From contig NC_088171.1 in NCBI RefSeq assembly GCF_028769735.1, positions 72,123,216 through 72,187,215 of the forward strand: DNA of 64,000 nt, given 5' to 3'. Each line of letters starts with the position of its first letter. The stretch's first letter is position 1. Source of the stretch: Zonotrichia leucophrys gambelii (taxonomy: Eukaryota > Chordata > Aves > Passeriformes > Passerellidae). Positions 42,501-51,800 of the stretch are shown here, one piece after another. The position numbers and the translations under genes are program-made. The notes below the pieces were generated by a model, which was given only the letters and a program-made list of their open reading frames with translations, was not told the origin of the DNA and did not search any database.

Positions 42501-45500
42501 ACTTTCATGAATGTTTGCTTTTTTCCACGGCTAAAGGTAAGATCAGTTGATTTCCTCCTTTCCTGCCACTGTATTTTAACCCTTTGTAGTATTTGAAACC
42601 CTTATTGCAATCTCTGAATCATAAAAGCACTTTTGTGGACTTCCTGCAGGAGTTTATTTTAAATCAAGATTGGAATGATCCTAAATCTCAGCTTCAGCAG
42701 TGCTGCTTGACTCTCAGGACAGAAGGAAAAGAGCCGGACATTCCTCTCTACAAGTAAGAACAGGCTCCTTATGGATACCAGCTAATTATAAATCTTCCTT
42801 GTATATGGAGCAAGATGTGATCAGTCACTGTAATTTGCTTTTCTTGTCATTACCCAAGCCCTATAGTCCCTTGTCTGAAGAAGGAAAATACTGTTTTCTA
42901 AGCCTTAGGTGTTTAAGCCGTTACAAGGAAGAGTTACTGAGCATTTTACGTTTACAGTTGTAAGAGAAAAATAGAGTTTTTATTTTGGAGTGGAGTACTT
43001 AATTGGCATAATTCTTTATTTGTTTTTTCTTTTAATGTAAGGAATGGCAGTATTAAATGAAAAGAGTTAAATAAATGGCTGTTTTGTCATGAGGTCAAGA
43101 TATCTCCATTTTCACTAACATATGAAGTTTCTTGATATTATTATACAAAAATGATAATGCCTTATGTTACACTTGCTGATTATAGGCACTGTTTCTCATT
43201 CACAGTCAGGCACTGAAGGGCAGCACAAGTTTTGGACATTTTTGCTGTGTGATTCAGCTGGCAAATGTTCCTGTGTTCAATGACAAAGAGCTCAGGGCAG
43301 TGAACCTTTTAACTTGAACACCTGAAACTGGATGGGATTGATCTCCCTTTTTACTTCCAGTTGCTAGATAGTGTAATAGCTGCTTCAAAAAGATAATAAA
43401 TAATAAACCTTAGGCTGTATATTGCATCCATATCCATTCAATTACTGTAGGAAAGTGTGCAATGTTAGCCCCAAAATAAGAGATAAAGGCTATGAAAATT
43501 CAAGGTTTGTGCTGTTGGGATTATTATATCAAAAACATATGAAGAATGAAAGTATAAGTGCATCTGTCCCAGGTACTGAAGTAAGGTTTCCAGTGCAGTG
43601 TAGCAGTTTAGTGACAGTGACACACACTGCACTTTTAAGTGCCATCCCCTTAACAGTGCAGCCAGTGCTCTGCAGGTCTGACTCCTCTGTCTCTCTGTGT
43701 GAGGGTTCAGGGCTTTGTCTTGGCTGAGGGGAATGAATTCAATAAAAAACAATTTCCCATTTTTGTAAAAACCACTTAATATCAGGTACCAAATGTTTGT
43801 TTTGTTTTGCTGTGATGATAAATTGATTTTTATAGTACAGCTCAGACCTAGTATTACACTGTTATCTTCCTATTATCTTGTTAAATTCCTTTTCTTGGGG
43901 TTATCTGTTTCACTGCAGTCAGTACTATTGCTTTTAAATTTAGGGTAGGTTTTATTTGCTCTTGTCACAGTGCATGGAGGGATAGAGTGCTTTAGTTAGA
44001 TACTTTAAAAATTGATGTGAAATTTGTGCTCTTTCTGAAAAGAAACAAGGTAGCAGACAGAACTTGATCTGAGAGTGGGGAGAGCTTTGGGACAGCAGTG
44101 AGAAACTGCAAAAGAAGCAATTCATTGCACATCTAGGGAATTAGCTTTTCCCTTTCAGATGGTTGTTGATGTATGTCCTAGACATCAGGTCAAATGGAAA
44201 GTTTGTTTTGTGACAAACTAACTTTTCAAAGCTGATGGAAAATTTTTTGTACTGTGATAATTCAGTGTAGAGAACTACCGTGTCTAATACAAAGTCCTTA
44301 CAAAACCTTGCTACCTGCAGAACTCTCAGGGACTAAACTTCTAGTGCACACATAATTGTATGGGTGTGTTTACTTGCAGTTGCACAGCTATGCATAATTT
44401 ATTACTTTATTACAAGTGATGGGATCGATATAAATACTGTTCTGGTAATCTCTGGGTTAGTGTGATCTATACATCCTTCAACCCTTGCTCTATGTTTTGC
44501 ATGAATTGTACTATATGTATTGACCAGACTGAAATTTTGGTGAGCTATGTGCCATAAAGAGATTGTGTGTTTTAATCTTCCCTGCTTTAATAAATTATTT
44601 CTTCTTTCAGGACCCTGCAGACAGTGGGACCTTCTCATGCCAGGACATACACAGTAGCTGTCTACTTCAAAGGGGAAAGAATAGGATGTGGTAAAGGTCC
44701 AAGGTATAGTAAAAAATTAATCACATGGTGTTAGTGTGGTGGTGTCCAAAATTACTAGCATTGGAGGTAGACTGTTGTATGGTCTTCCATAGGAAAGGAA
44801 AGCTGTAGAGCCTTCTTCAAACTTCTCTGCTTTAGGAGTACCTGAAGGGTTCAATGTTGGTATAATTTTGTATCTTAAGCTCTTTTTGGTGAATTTACCT
44901 TCAAGGTGGCTGGCAATGCTAACTGTTTGTGGCTCTTGGAGTAGAAACTGCAGAACAGCTTCCAGGAAATAGTGTCTTTATCTTGGTATTTGCTGTTGGA
45001 TTACTATGCAACTTACCGTGGCAAGTTAAGAGTGCCACGCTATTACACTTTTTTTTTTTCTGAGGCATTTTGGAATGGTTGTAAGAATTCAAAAACTTCA
45101 ACCATGAACCCCAAAAACCTCATTTTATGCTATCAAATCTGATCTTGGTTATAAAAATATCTTTTTTTTTTAACATTCACACATCTGTGTTCTTGTTCCT
45201 TTTTTCTCTCAAGTAAAAGCAGATGCTTTAATGAAGAATGGACTGGAATGTTTTGTTAATATTAATGGTCTAAGTCAAGAAATATTCTACTGGAGCTGTA
45301 GTACTATTGCTCATATATTTATGCAATGGCTAATGTATCATACACTCTTGGACTTACAAGCTGCTGGTTTTCCAAAAAGTTTCATTACAGAAGCATAACT
45401 AGTGGTTCACTTAGTCAGAAACTTTAATTTATTCTGTACAGCTTAGTTCTCATGTAACATGTTTTTGTTTGGCTTTCACAGTATTCAGCAAGCAGAAATG

Positions 45501-48500
45501 GGAGCTGCAATGGACGCACTTGAAAAATGTAAGATATTGGGCAACAGAGAATTCATAGTTTATTTCCTTTCCTTGTTCTTTAGTGAGGCAAGGTACAGAT
45601 TTTGTGGGGGATAAGTTTTGAACAGAACACATATGCTGAGTGCTGTCAGCTTCTAAGCAGCAGGATTTTCTCTTAGTACTTTCAAGACAGTTTTGTAGCA
45701 GTTGAAATTGATAAGATCCCAACAGGTATTTGTTAACGGGAGCTGATCAGCTGCAGGGGATGCAACTTCAAGGGAACCCTGTGCAGTAAAGTTTCATTGA
45801 GGTTTTCCATGCTTATGCATGCAGTGAGATAAGACTGCATAGTCTCTGATGCTTGCCCTTTATTTCAGGGGGAAGCCAAGTGTGACCTTAGAAAATAAAA
45901 TTTGATCCCAGATTATCAGTAGACTAGGTTAAAATCTAAGAGGCAAGTCCCCAACAATTTATATTTATCTCTCAAGAAGCGTTAATATCAGCTGCAGATC
46001 CAGGGATCTTTGTATACATCTCTCTAAATTACATGCTGCATAGCCAGCATGGGAGCAGTCCTTCGTTGAAATGTAGTCTCAGATATGAGTGAGTGTGGGC
46101 AAGCTTCTTATATTCATTAACTTTAGTCAGTTACGTTAAAGTTTCAGGTGTGGGTAACATGCAAGCAAATAGATTACAAACATTTTGTGCAGCAGAAATT
46201 CTCTATTGAGAAGAACATGGGAAGTCCATTTTTTGCATTTCATTCAAAGGAAACACATGCAGTTCCTCAGATGTCAAAGGTTTTTAATCTGTTATCTCTG
46301 CATCTGGAAATTTGAGGGCTTAATTATTTCAGAAGGCAATGAATCTGTGTAGCTCAGATATGTTTTTATATCCATCTGCTAAGCATATACTTCTCACCAC
46401 CAGTAAATTTGACAAGCAGAAAAATGTGACTTCCCTTCTCCGCTGAGTATCAGCAAGATGTTACTGAAGTTTTCTTTGAGTGAGTTTTCTTGTGACAGTA
46501 TCACCACTCAAGAGAGCTCTGAGTTTCATGGCCTATCAATCCAAAGACTTCACAGCTATCTTCTGACATGTATATTTGTTTAAATACCATAGAACTCTAG
46601 AGGTCTGTGCTCCTGCTGCCCTTCAATTCAAAACAGAGCCAACTTTCAAGTTAGTTTCTCTGTGCCTTGCCAGTCAAGTTTTAATTGTCTTTTGGGATGG
46701 AGGTTACACAACCCTTAAGGGCCCTGTTGCATTATGTGTATGGTGGTGCAGTAGTGTTGTTTGGTTTGGTTCATTTGTTGGGTTTTTTAATGCTTAAGTA
46801 GTTAACTTCAAGTGAAAGTGGTTTTCATTTGCCTATTTATATGATAGCCCTGATGAATTTATTATATGAGTTTCCTCCTTACCCTTCTAAACATATTAGA
46901 ACAGGTTGCTACCAAGCTGATTCTTAAAGAATCATGTTACAGGCAGTGCTGAAAATCTGATTTTGATTTTATTGGGCACATGAGCAACAAAAGATCCCGG
47001 AACTCCATTAAACAAAGCACTAGTGCTTTTAAAAACAACAGCAATTTTAAACCAATTTTGTTTAGATTGCTTTCTGGTTTAAATAAATATACTGTCCAAT
47101 GCTCCAGTTGTAAATAACTGATGAATAAACCTTTTATTCCTGTAGTATGTATAATAAAGGGCACAAATTTCACTGGCCAGTAAAACAAAGCAGTAGAAAG
47201 TTATTCTGCTCTGCCACAAACTCCTGCGGTTTTTGTGGCTTCTGCACTGCATTCTCTGGCTGAGAATCCGTGCTGCCTGGGACCAAGGAAAAGGAGGAAA
47301 AAGCTTGGTGCCAAGGAGGAAAAAGCTTGATGCCATGGTACTCCTCCCTGAGAAGCCTCAGCTGAATTCTCTCTCAATAGCCAGCAAGAGAGAGAGCAGT
47401 CCTTTGCTGAGACATCTACCAAATTTATGGCTTTAAAGATCAGTGCAGTAACCTTTTGCATTCATCTCAGACTGATCAGGGAGCCAGTGCTGATCCCAGA
47501 GCTCTGTGTGATCCCAGCAGGATTCACCATCAGCTGCAGCCTGTCACATACTCTGCCACCCCTTTGCTTTCTGACTGGCTGGAGGGTGCAGGTCTCCACA
47601 GCACAGACACATGAGGATGTCAGCACCCTGGTCATGCAGAAAACATCACACTCTGTGAGCTGTGCACTAAAGTGAGAGCAATTCTGTTCACTTACATAAG
47701 CTGTTCTTGCAGTCTCAGTACTAATGTGTACCTACACATCAGCCAATGGACAAGTGCCTGAAAGCAGAAGCATCCATCCCTCAGCTACTTCTCCATCACC
47801 TCAGCCCTGTCCAGTCTGTTTCAGGCAGTCTTCACTCATCCATGCTCTTAGACTGCGCTAAGGCTGCCTTCTGCTACATAGCCCAGCATTAACTTCTTCA
47901 GGAGCAGACTCAACTGCATTCCATCTTGCTATGCTATTACTTTCCCATTAGGATCCCTGCCATAGTGTGGGGCATGTAGTTGATTCTGCATGGTCTAAAA
48001 CAATAATAAAAATAATGGAAACATCTGTGCAATGCTTGAAACCAGTGGCTCATACTTTTCGGAGTGGGAGCAAGACAAAAAACCCTGACAGCATTGACAG
48101 TAGTTTCACATTCATTTTTCAGTATCAACCACCTGTTGCTAAGGGAACAGAATGTAAAATCTAGGTAATACCTGGCCATGTTGCTGTACCAGGATTTTAT
48201 ATTTTGTTTTTGTGAGTATATTAGATTTGGTGGTGCTTTGTAGCAGGAGAAACAGATGTAAAGAAATCACAGAGAAACCAAAGTCTTATGAAACAGTCCT
48301 GGTTTACTATGTATTATAAGAAATAAATGAGTAAAAATGGGAACAACATTGTTTCCCCCTACCTCTAATAGCATCAAAGTTTAAAACAAAACGAGTTGAG
48401 GCTTTCTCTGTTACCAGTTTGTTTATTAATGTAAAATATTTCTCCTTGTGTCAGATAACTTTCCCCAGATGGCCCATCAGAAACGGTTCATTGAACGGAA

Positions 48501-48585
48501 GTACAGACAAGAGTTGAAAGAATTGAGGTGGGAAAGAGAGCATCAAGAGAGAGAGTCAGAGGAGACTGAAGAAGCAAGGAAATAA
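427..48585 (+). CDS. DROSHA: DROSHA, C-terminal half (21 coding exons; gene runs in from upstream)
   Basis: Drosha is the nuclear RNase III that, with a DGCR8 dimer, crops primary microRNA hairpins to pre-miRNAs. The exons listed below join in one frame from 427 to the TAA at 48583-48585 and encode 708 residues after an initial split glycine codon. Counting back from a 1374-residue end (the human length) puts every RNase III catalytic residue at its published human number, so no net insertion or deletion exists in this half. Domain order is end of central domain, RNase IIIDa, RNase IIIDb, dsRNA-binding domain and charged tail. The translation is nearly identical to human Drosha as I recall it; differences cluster at 668-679 and in the last ten residues. 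All acceptors are AG and all donors GT. The proline/RS-rich N-terminal half and the promoter are outside the window. Confidence 0.98.
1193..1226. repeat. 17-bp tandem duplication
   Basis: Two perfect adjacent copies of CAGTGATTGGAGGATCA in an intron. Confidence 0.9.
3844..4013 (+). CDS. DROSHA: DROSHA exon, residues 691-747 (central domain)
   Basis: The exon opens with [19 protein letters not shown] and ends ...GMIVTSPGM. It is phase 2 at the acceptor and phase 0 at the donor. It belongs to the PAZ-like part of the central domain, which packs against the RNase III core. The donor, ATG|gtagaa, is weak because it lacks the usual G at +5. Met747 replaces the Thr I recall in human Drosha. Confidence 0.97.
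5354..5369. repeat. 16-bp perfect palindrome
   Basis: GAACGCATATGCGTTC is its own reverse complement and contains two CpGs, in an otherwise CpG-poor intron. Confidence 0.9.
6844..6870. repeat. 27-bp AT-rich inverted repeat
   Basis: AATATTAAACAAT is followed by one T and then by its exact reverse complement. It lies in a DROSHA intron. Confidence 0.9.
7232..7247. repeat. T16 homopolymer
   Basis: Run of 16 T after a T/C-rich stretch; no retroposon body is recognised next to it. Confidence 0.85.
8568..8692 (+). CDS. DROSHA: DROSHA exon, residues 748-788 (central domain)
   Basis: The acceptor ctcctag precedes [19 protein letters not shown], and the exon ends GDPQ with the Gln codon split CA|A. 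Donor is gtaaga. The following intron of 3.4 kb holds only a short palindrome/repeat cluster near 11150. Confidence 0.98.
11152..11225. repeat. Inverted repeat plus degenerate GGACA direct repeats
   Basis: GGTTGTCCT-GA-AGGACAACC (11152-11171) is a perfect 9-bp-arm hairpin. It is followed by TAAGGACACAGGGTCC at 11172-11187 and again at 11210-11225, with a diverged copy (taaggacagagtcc) between them. Confidence 0.85.
12070..12169 (+). CDS. DROSHA: DROSHA exon, residues 789-822 (central domain)
   Basis: The first base completes Gln789. The exon then reads [19 protein letters not shown] and ends KLSQRE in phase 0. This is a helical, basic segment of the central domain. Donor gtattc is slightly off consensus. 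Confidence 0.98.
15086..15193 (+). CDS. DROSHA: DROSHA exon, residues 823-858
   Basis: Thirty-six whole codons, [20 protein letters not shown] through [13 protein letters not shown], phase 0 at both ends, donor gtaact. The segment finishes the PAZ-like region just before the helix leading into RNase IIIDa. Both flanks are phase 0, so any in-frame cassette in the next intron would be tolerated; see the findings for 15556-15660. Confidence 0.98.
15481..15555. repeat. AT-rich low-complexity tract
   Basis: Irregular TATTATATTTTTA-type repeats just upstream of the exon-like segment at 15556; they would serve as a polypyrimidine-like tract only in part. Confidence 0.8.
17741..18376 (+). mobile_element. 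CR1 LINE, 5'-truncated 3' end
   Basis: The sequence follows the familiar avian CR1 3' end: a degenerate reverse-transcriptase C-terminal region (fragments such as [19 protein letters not shown] and [11 protein letters not shown]), then the 3' UTR with GGAAATGG, GATTGGATATTAGG and a TTTTCCAATCTGAATGATTCTGTGATT-type ending, whose last part is the CR1 terminal octamer repeat. The RT frame is broken by frameshifts and stops, so the copy is dead. It sits in the DROSHA intron 15194-19608 in the same orientation as the gene. The 5' boundary is approximate. Confidence 0.9.
19609..19716 (+). CDS. DROSHA: DROSHA exon, residues 859-894 (start of RNase IIIDa)
   Basis: The acceptor gttttcag is followed by 36 whole codons, [20 protein letters not shown] to RDRCLLQ, donor gtaaga. 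It covers the long helix connecting the central domain to RNase IIIDa and the first helix of that domain. Confidence 0.98.
22074..22212 (+). CDS. DROSHA: DROSHA exon, residues 895-940 (RNase IIIDa)
   Basis: The exon starts [13 protein letters not shown], the Drosha version of the first-helix THPS motif typical of RNase III domains. It ends HMRKKG with the Gly codon split G|GG. A T-rich tract precedes the tag acceptor; the donor is gtatgc. It includes a His/Arg/Lys-rich stretch ([15 protein letters not shown]). Confidence 0.98.
22896..22956 (+). CDS. DROSHA: DROSHA exon, residues 941-960 (RNase IIIDa)
   Basis: A 61-nt exon reading [19 protein letters not shown] between split codons Gly941 and Arg961. 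Acceptor tttttag, donor gtaatg. It is separated from the previous exon by a 683-bp intron. Confidence 0.97.
24861..24920 (+). CDS. DROSHA: DROSHA exon, RNase IIIDa signature with E969 and D973
   Basis: A 60-nt exon encoding [19 protein letters not shown]. It carries the ERLEFLGD signature of RNase III; Glu969 (24883-24885) and Asp973 (24895-24897) are metal-binding catalytic residues. Acceptor cctttttcag, donor gtaaat, with the final Ser981 codon split AG|T. Confidence 0.98.
26883..26982 (+). CDS. DROSHA: DROSHA exon, residues 982-1014 (RNase IIIDa)
   Basis: Reads [19 protein letters not shown] and ends [10 protein letters not shown] in phase 0, donor gtacag. It covers the middle helices of RNase IIIDa. 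Confidence 0.98.
29235..29337 (+). CDS. DROSHA: DROSHA exon, RNase IIIDa N1042/E1045
   Basis: Reads [20 protein letters not shown] and then [10 protein letters not shown]. Asn1042 and Glu1045 complete the IIIDa catalytic set; E1045 is the residue classically mutated to disable this domain. His1026, reported as a zinc ligand shared with the central domain (from memory), is present. Acceptor ttttgcag, donor gtaaag, Gly1049 split. Confidence 0.98.
31376..31970 (-). mobile_element. Probable solo LTR of an endogenous retrovirus (ERVL-like), antisense
   Basis: The element is about 595 bp and starts TGTTGTGGTTTATCCCCAGC and ends GCTGAAACTGGCACA on the plus strand, so both ends have the TG...CA form. 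The layout matches a common avian LTR read on the minus strand, including CCCTTTGGTCAGTTTGGGTC and a decayed TATA box within atttgtatactgagc. Flanks aatgt (31371-31375) and attgt (31971-31975) look like a 5-bp target duplication with one mismatch, as expected for ERVL. No internal viral genes are next to it. Family assignment is from memory. Confidence 0.8.
32289..32359 (+). CDS. DROSHA: DROSHA exon, residues 1049-1072 (end of RNase IIIDa)
   Basis: Reads [20 protein letters not shown] and ends NEK in phase 0. The donor AAG|gtattt is weak. The end of the exon (NEK) differs from the human NDP I recall but keeps length. Confidence 0.97.
33428..33472 (+). CDS. DROSHA: DROSHA 45-nt microexon, residues 1073-1087
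   Basis: Fifteen whole codons, [15 protein letters not shown], phase 0 at both ends. Acceptor tttgcag and a strong gtaagt donor. It lies in the linker between the two RNase III domains, and skipping it would keep frame. Confidence 0.97.
34697..34711. repeat. T15 homopolymer
   Basis: Run of 15 T in a DROSHA intron, followed shortly by an A8 run. Confidence 0.8.
35968..36125 (+). CDS. DROSHA: DROSHA exon, residues 1088-1139 (linker into RNase IIIDb)
   Basis: Acceptor ttcttgcag; the exon starts [20 protein letters not shown], continues through [20 protein letters not shown] and ends at the split Leu1140 codon, donor gtgagt. FEEAIGVIF with [10 protein letters not shown] is the first helix of RNase IIIDb. 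Confidence 0.98.
36514..37285 (-). mobile_element. CR1 LINE, 5'-truncated 3' end, antisense
   Basis: On the minus strand this is a CR1 3' end. On the plus strand it begins attacagaatatgctgagtt, then ggaaggaacccattgagatc, and continues through blocks such as CTCCAGGCTGAACA, TTTGGACACTCTCTAA and CAGGACACACTTGGCC to CTTGCCCTTGTTAAACTTC. The reverse-transcriptase frame is disrupted. It lies in the DROSHA intron 36126-37700, opposite to the gene, and appears to belong to a different CR1 subfamily from the 17741 copy. The right-hand boundary is approximate. Confidence 0.9.
37701..37806 (+). CDS. DROSHA: DROSHA exon, RNase IIIDb signature with E1147 and D1151
   Basis: Reads [20 protein letters not shown], then [13 protein letters not shown], donor gtgaga. 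Glu1147 (37720-37722) and Asp1151 (37732-37734) are the metal-binding residues of IIIDb; E1147 is the site recurrently mutated in Wilms tumour. Intact here. The minus-strand CR1 ends about 415 bp upstream. Confidence 0.98.
41338..41479 (+). CDS. DROSHA: DROSHA exon, RNase IIIDb D1219/E1222
   Basis: Reads [20 protein letters not shown] and ends TKTLADLLE with Ser1223 split. Asp1219 and Glu1222 complete the IIIDb catalytic set; counting gives exactly 1222 for the last Glu. Acceptor ttttgcag, donor gtgagt. The preceding 3.5-kb intron shows nothing I recognise. Confidence 0.98.
42454..42536 (+). CDS. DROSHA: DROSHA exon, residues 1223-1250 (end of RNase IIIDb)
   Basis: Reads [18 protein letters not shown] and ends FFPRLK in phase 0, donor gtaaga. 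It is followed by the shortest intron in the window (113 bp). Confidence 0.98.
42650..42753 (+). CDS. DROSHA: DROSHA exon, residues 1251-1284 (start of dsRBD)
   Basis: Reads [20 protein letters not shown] and ends EPDIPLY with Lys1285 split [13 protein letters not shown] is the first helix of the double-stranded RNA-binding domain. Donor gtaaga. Confidence 0.98.
44611..44703 (+). CDS. DROSHA: DROSHA exon, residues 1285-1315 (dsRBD)
   Basis: Reads [19 protein letters not shown] and ends IGCGKGP with Ser1316 split AG|T. It provides the [10 protein letters not shown] and GKGPS motifs typical of dsRBD beta strands and the loop before helix 2. Acceptor ttctttcag, donor gtatag. Confidence 0.98.
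45482..45528 (+). CDS. DROSHA: DROSHA 47-nt exon, residues 1316-1331 (dsRBD helix 2)
   Basis: Reads [15 protein letters not shown], the C-terminal helix of the dsRBD (the A..AA..AL pattern), between split Ser1316 and Tyr1332. Acceptor ctttcacag, donor gtaaga. Confidence 0.97.
47291..47334. repeat. 22-bp tandem duplication
   Basis: Two adjacent 22-bp units (AAGGAGGAAAAAGCTTG followed by gtgcc or atgcc) with one mismatch, in the last DROSHA intron. Confidence 0.9.
48455..48585 (+). CDS. DROSHA: DROSHA last coding exon, residues 1332-1374 and stop
   Basis: Acceptor ccttgtgtcag. Reads [20 protein letters not shown], then a charged tail ending EETEEARK and TAA at 48583-48585. The tail has the same length as I recall for human, with several acidic substitutions in the last ten residues. 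It continues directly into the 3' UTR. Confidence 0.98.
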
Positions 48586-48890
48586 AAGGAGGGCACAGAA
48601 GCAGTGGCGTATTTACTTACTTAATAACTCTGACTGTGGCCTATGGAGACCTAACCTAGTTTCTTGCAGATGAATGAAGAGTGCCTGTTGATATAAAAAA
48701 AAAAAAACTTTGTAATATCTTCCTTTAAAAGTGTGTGCAAATACAGTATTTCTTTAGTTTGGTTTTAAGTTTGGCTTTTTAATAAGATTTGGGTTTAAAT
48801 CCTTTTAATTTTTATGAAAAGTTGTTGATTATTTTTATTCTTTTTACTGTCTTGTATGAAGTAATAAAGTATTAATTTCCAAAGCTAATA
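48586..48890 (+). other. DROSHA: DROSHA 3' UTR (inferred)
   Basis: This is AT-rich sequence from the stop codon to the presumed cleavage site shortly after the AATAAA at 48863. It contains one ATTTA pentamer (48611-48615) and a run of 13 A at 48695-48707. The end point is inferred from the signal, not observed. Confidence 0.75.
48863..48868 (+). terminator. DROSHA: DROSHA poly(A) signal AATAAA
   Basis: Canonical AATAAA about 280 nt after the stop codon. A GT-rich patch (gtgctgtgttgtc, about 48930) lies downstream as a possible cleavage-stimulation element. No closer canonical hexamer is seen after the stop codon. Confidence 0.75.
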
Positions 48891-51800
48891 GGAGAAAAGG
48901 CTGTTTAACAATTGTCTCCTATGTCTAAGTGCTGTGTTGTCAGCGACCAGCCAAGTTATTGCATGAACTCTGCTGTAAGGGGGACGAAAGTATTATGAAA
49001 AACTGATTCAGCTGAGCACTTAAGCATGTATTTTACTTAAGTTTTGCAGCTAAATTTATTTCTTGAGTCTGCTAAACCAGAGCTTTAAAGTTCAGGCTCT
49101 TTTTACAGAAAATGGTGCAGTAATTAAAAGGAGATACTCAGTTTTGCTTTGAACAATGGATGTCACATCTGAAATGTGGCGCAGATGTGTGTGGAAGATA
49201 GAGTAGGTTTTTTTTTAATCACTGTTATAAGACTTGAAGGAGAAGATAATTATGAAGCAAGAGAATGGCAGTTTTTGTAGAGAATGTACATGTAGTTTAC
49301 ATTAACAAGTTTAGTTTCTTTCTGAGCTTCTTGTTCTGTCAGGCTGGTGTCTAATTTAATGGATTTCTTTGACAGGAAGATACCAGTGTGGCCGTTACTG
49401 TGAAATGGTATATTAGAAGCTCTATATGGGTGCTGTTCCAGAAAGATTCATTGAAAACATTTTTTGTCAAAGGAAGGGCAGAATTTATCCCCAAGTGGTG
49501 TGCGGTTTTAAGTCACCCAGTTTCCTTGGGTTTCTTTGGTGTCTGTGGCTTGTATTAGACAGACAGATGTTTCTTCTATAAAAGCTCTGAACAGCACCAG
49601 AAATTAAAAATCCACTGTGTCTGTTGGTATTTTTTCCCACTGGTTATCAGTGTTGTTTGTTCTTTTAATTTTCCTGCTTCAAGCCATTCATTTCCATTAA
49701 GCTGGTTCTCAGTTAATACACTCCCTTGGTAGGTATTGTGGAGTCATTTTTCATCTTTCTTTTCTGATAAGCAAAACAGATTGAACCCTTATTTTCCTTC
49801 GCTGCGCATTTTCTTCCTGAAAGAAGAAAAGATCCTTTTTGGCCAGTCATTTAAGCATGTCCCACATGCCCCACAGCTGTATGTGTAAAGTGTGGGGCAG
49901 CATGGATGCACGAGTCTGGCCCAAGGAATTTGTGCCAACTCATGGAAGAAAACTTCTGCCTTACGGCCACTCTGCACTGAGCAGCTTCTTCAGCAATGGT
50001 TTGAAGCACTTCTCTGTAGGTGTGGGATGGACACCAGGAGAAGCACTTCATGCAAAAGTGCCAAAGTAGACTCCAAATGAAGCTGAAAAATTCAGGCTGC
50101 ACGAATGTCTTCCCAAAGTTTCATTTCTGAACTAATCAATATGTGTATTTTCAGAAGCATACCTTTCTACACTTGCAATGTGAGATGCACTTAAATAAGG
50201 GGGGGTTTTTACACTTGAGCCCACAACACTACCTCACTTCTTCCAGCTCTATGATTTGCCTTTTCCTAATGGATTGATGCTTAAAATCCATTTCAGAGGA
50301 TGAGAGAAAAGAAAAAAACACATTCTCTAATTTAGAGTGTGATAATAGTGGAGGGAATAAAAACAAGGTAAAGGCAAGGAGCTGCTCTCTGCTGAATGCT
50401 GCTGCCATTTGACTTTTGAGAAGTGATTGTAACTTCTTTTAGCTTCAGTCGGAAAATAGAAAGCTGAAATGCTTCTGAAGAGTAGGAAGCTTGAAACACA
50501 CCAGCAAGTCCTCTGTCCACAAGACATTTGTATTTCAAATTCTTTTGTATAATTGCCCATCTGCTTCTAGCAGTAAATGAAATGGTGTGGTGCCAGAGGG
50601 TCAAGTGTAATTGTGTAAACCATTATTTTATTTTTCCCTCTTAACTGTGACCAGTTTCATATGTTTCATGAATAGAAAATTACTTCATTTTCAGGTGTAT
50701 GATTGCTTAGCAAATTTCAGTGTATTTGACATCACCAAAGAACCCCAGTGGAATTGTTAGTTCATAGTTTTAACATTACTTTCATTATTCCTATATACAA
50801 TTTCACTTTCCAGCTGTAAGAAGACTGCAGTCTTATTCATAAATATTTTCATTAAATTGGATTGAATTTATCAGGCTGTTTTGGGGAAGGAACCCAGGAC
50901 TGTTCTTTTTTACTTCTTTAACCCAGAAATTGCTTGGAAAAAACAAACTTTTAAAAATAATTTCTGCTTCCCAGTTAGTGCAGTTAATGAGTTTTAGGCT
51001 TTCCTCAATAAAGTGTTGGTGGTAACTGTGTTTTCAAGTGGGCTATTTTCCCTTTTTTGCTGTGTAAGTGTGGGCTAGGAAGATTGCCTGAAGCGGTTTT
51101 GTTTTCCTTGTCTTCAGAACAAAAACCAAAAGGTAAAAAGAAAATCCTGTTTCCTTTATTCAAACTGCAGTGTCTTTCTGTGTGTGGCCTGTCTAACAGC
51201 AGTGGCTGTGAGTGTTCCTGTTGATTTCAGGAGTTGTGTAGAATGTGAAATGTGAGCACAGTCCTTTACAGCAGCCCCCAAGGAGGGGAAGCCTCTTCAA
51301 GTTGCCTTGGTAAAAATTATCATTGCACTCAGGCTGATCAGTGGAACAGCTGTAGCTCATAACTAGGCAGCTTGTGCTGCTCCTTTGTAGGTGTGAGGGG
51401 GTCTCTGGTTTACTGATAAAGTCAGTTCTTTTTTGCTTCAGAGCCTGTTCTCTGTTCTCTGAGCTAGATGTTTTCTTGCAAGATCAATTGACTTGAGCTG
51501 GGTGCAAGTAGATGGATAGAGAGCAAGACTGGGATCTGTGTGAATCCTAAAAATCCTGTGAATCTTTTTATTGTGAATTTGTACAGAGCATTGAATAGAA
51601 TTGTAGCTGATTTGATTGGGGATTTCAGCTGAATTAACATAAAATTCATTATGTGATTTGTAGACCCGAAGTTTGCTTTGCAAGATTTCAGTTTCTGGAA
51701 GATTATTTAACAGCAGTACTAAGAGAAACTTGGTCTCTAAGATTGTTGTAAACATCGTTGCTAATAAAGTTTCCCAGAAAAGACTTCAGGCATAGTTGTT

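Larger units (their letters stand above)
502..48454 (+). other. DROSHA introns: general note
   Basis: The twenty introns between the exons listed here make up most of this span, with the longest 15194-19608 (4.4 kb) and 4014-8567 (4.6 kb). Apart from the elements, repeats and exon-like segments listed separately, I recognise no gene, tRNA, snoRNA or mobile element in them. Introns 502-3843, 19717-22073, 22957-24860, 26983-29234, 37807-41337, 42754-44610 and 45529-48454 look like ordinary AT-rich intron with short chance ORFs. 26440-26800 is locally GC-rich with short (CAG/CTG) runs. Confidence 0.6.

Noticed and set aside
49789..50102. Several overlapping ORFs on both strands downstream of DROSHA
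   Set aside because: I considered a decayed transposase or retrogene, but no frame shows a recognisable motif and none extends beyond about 83 codons.
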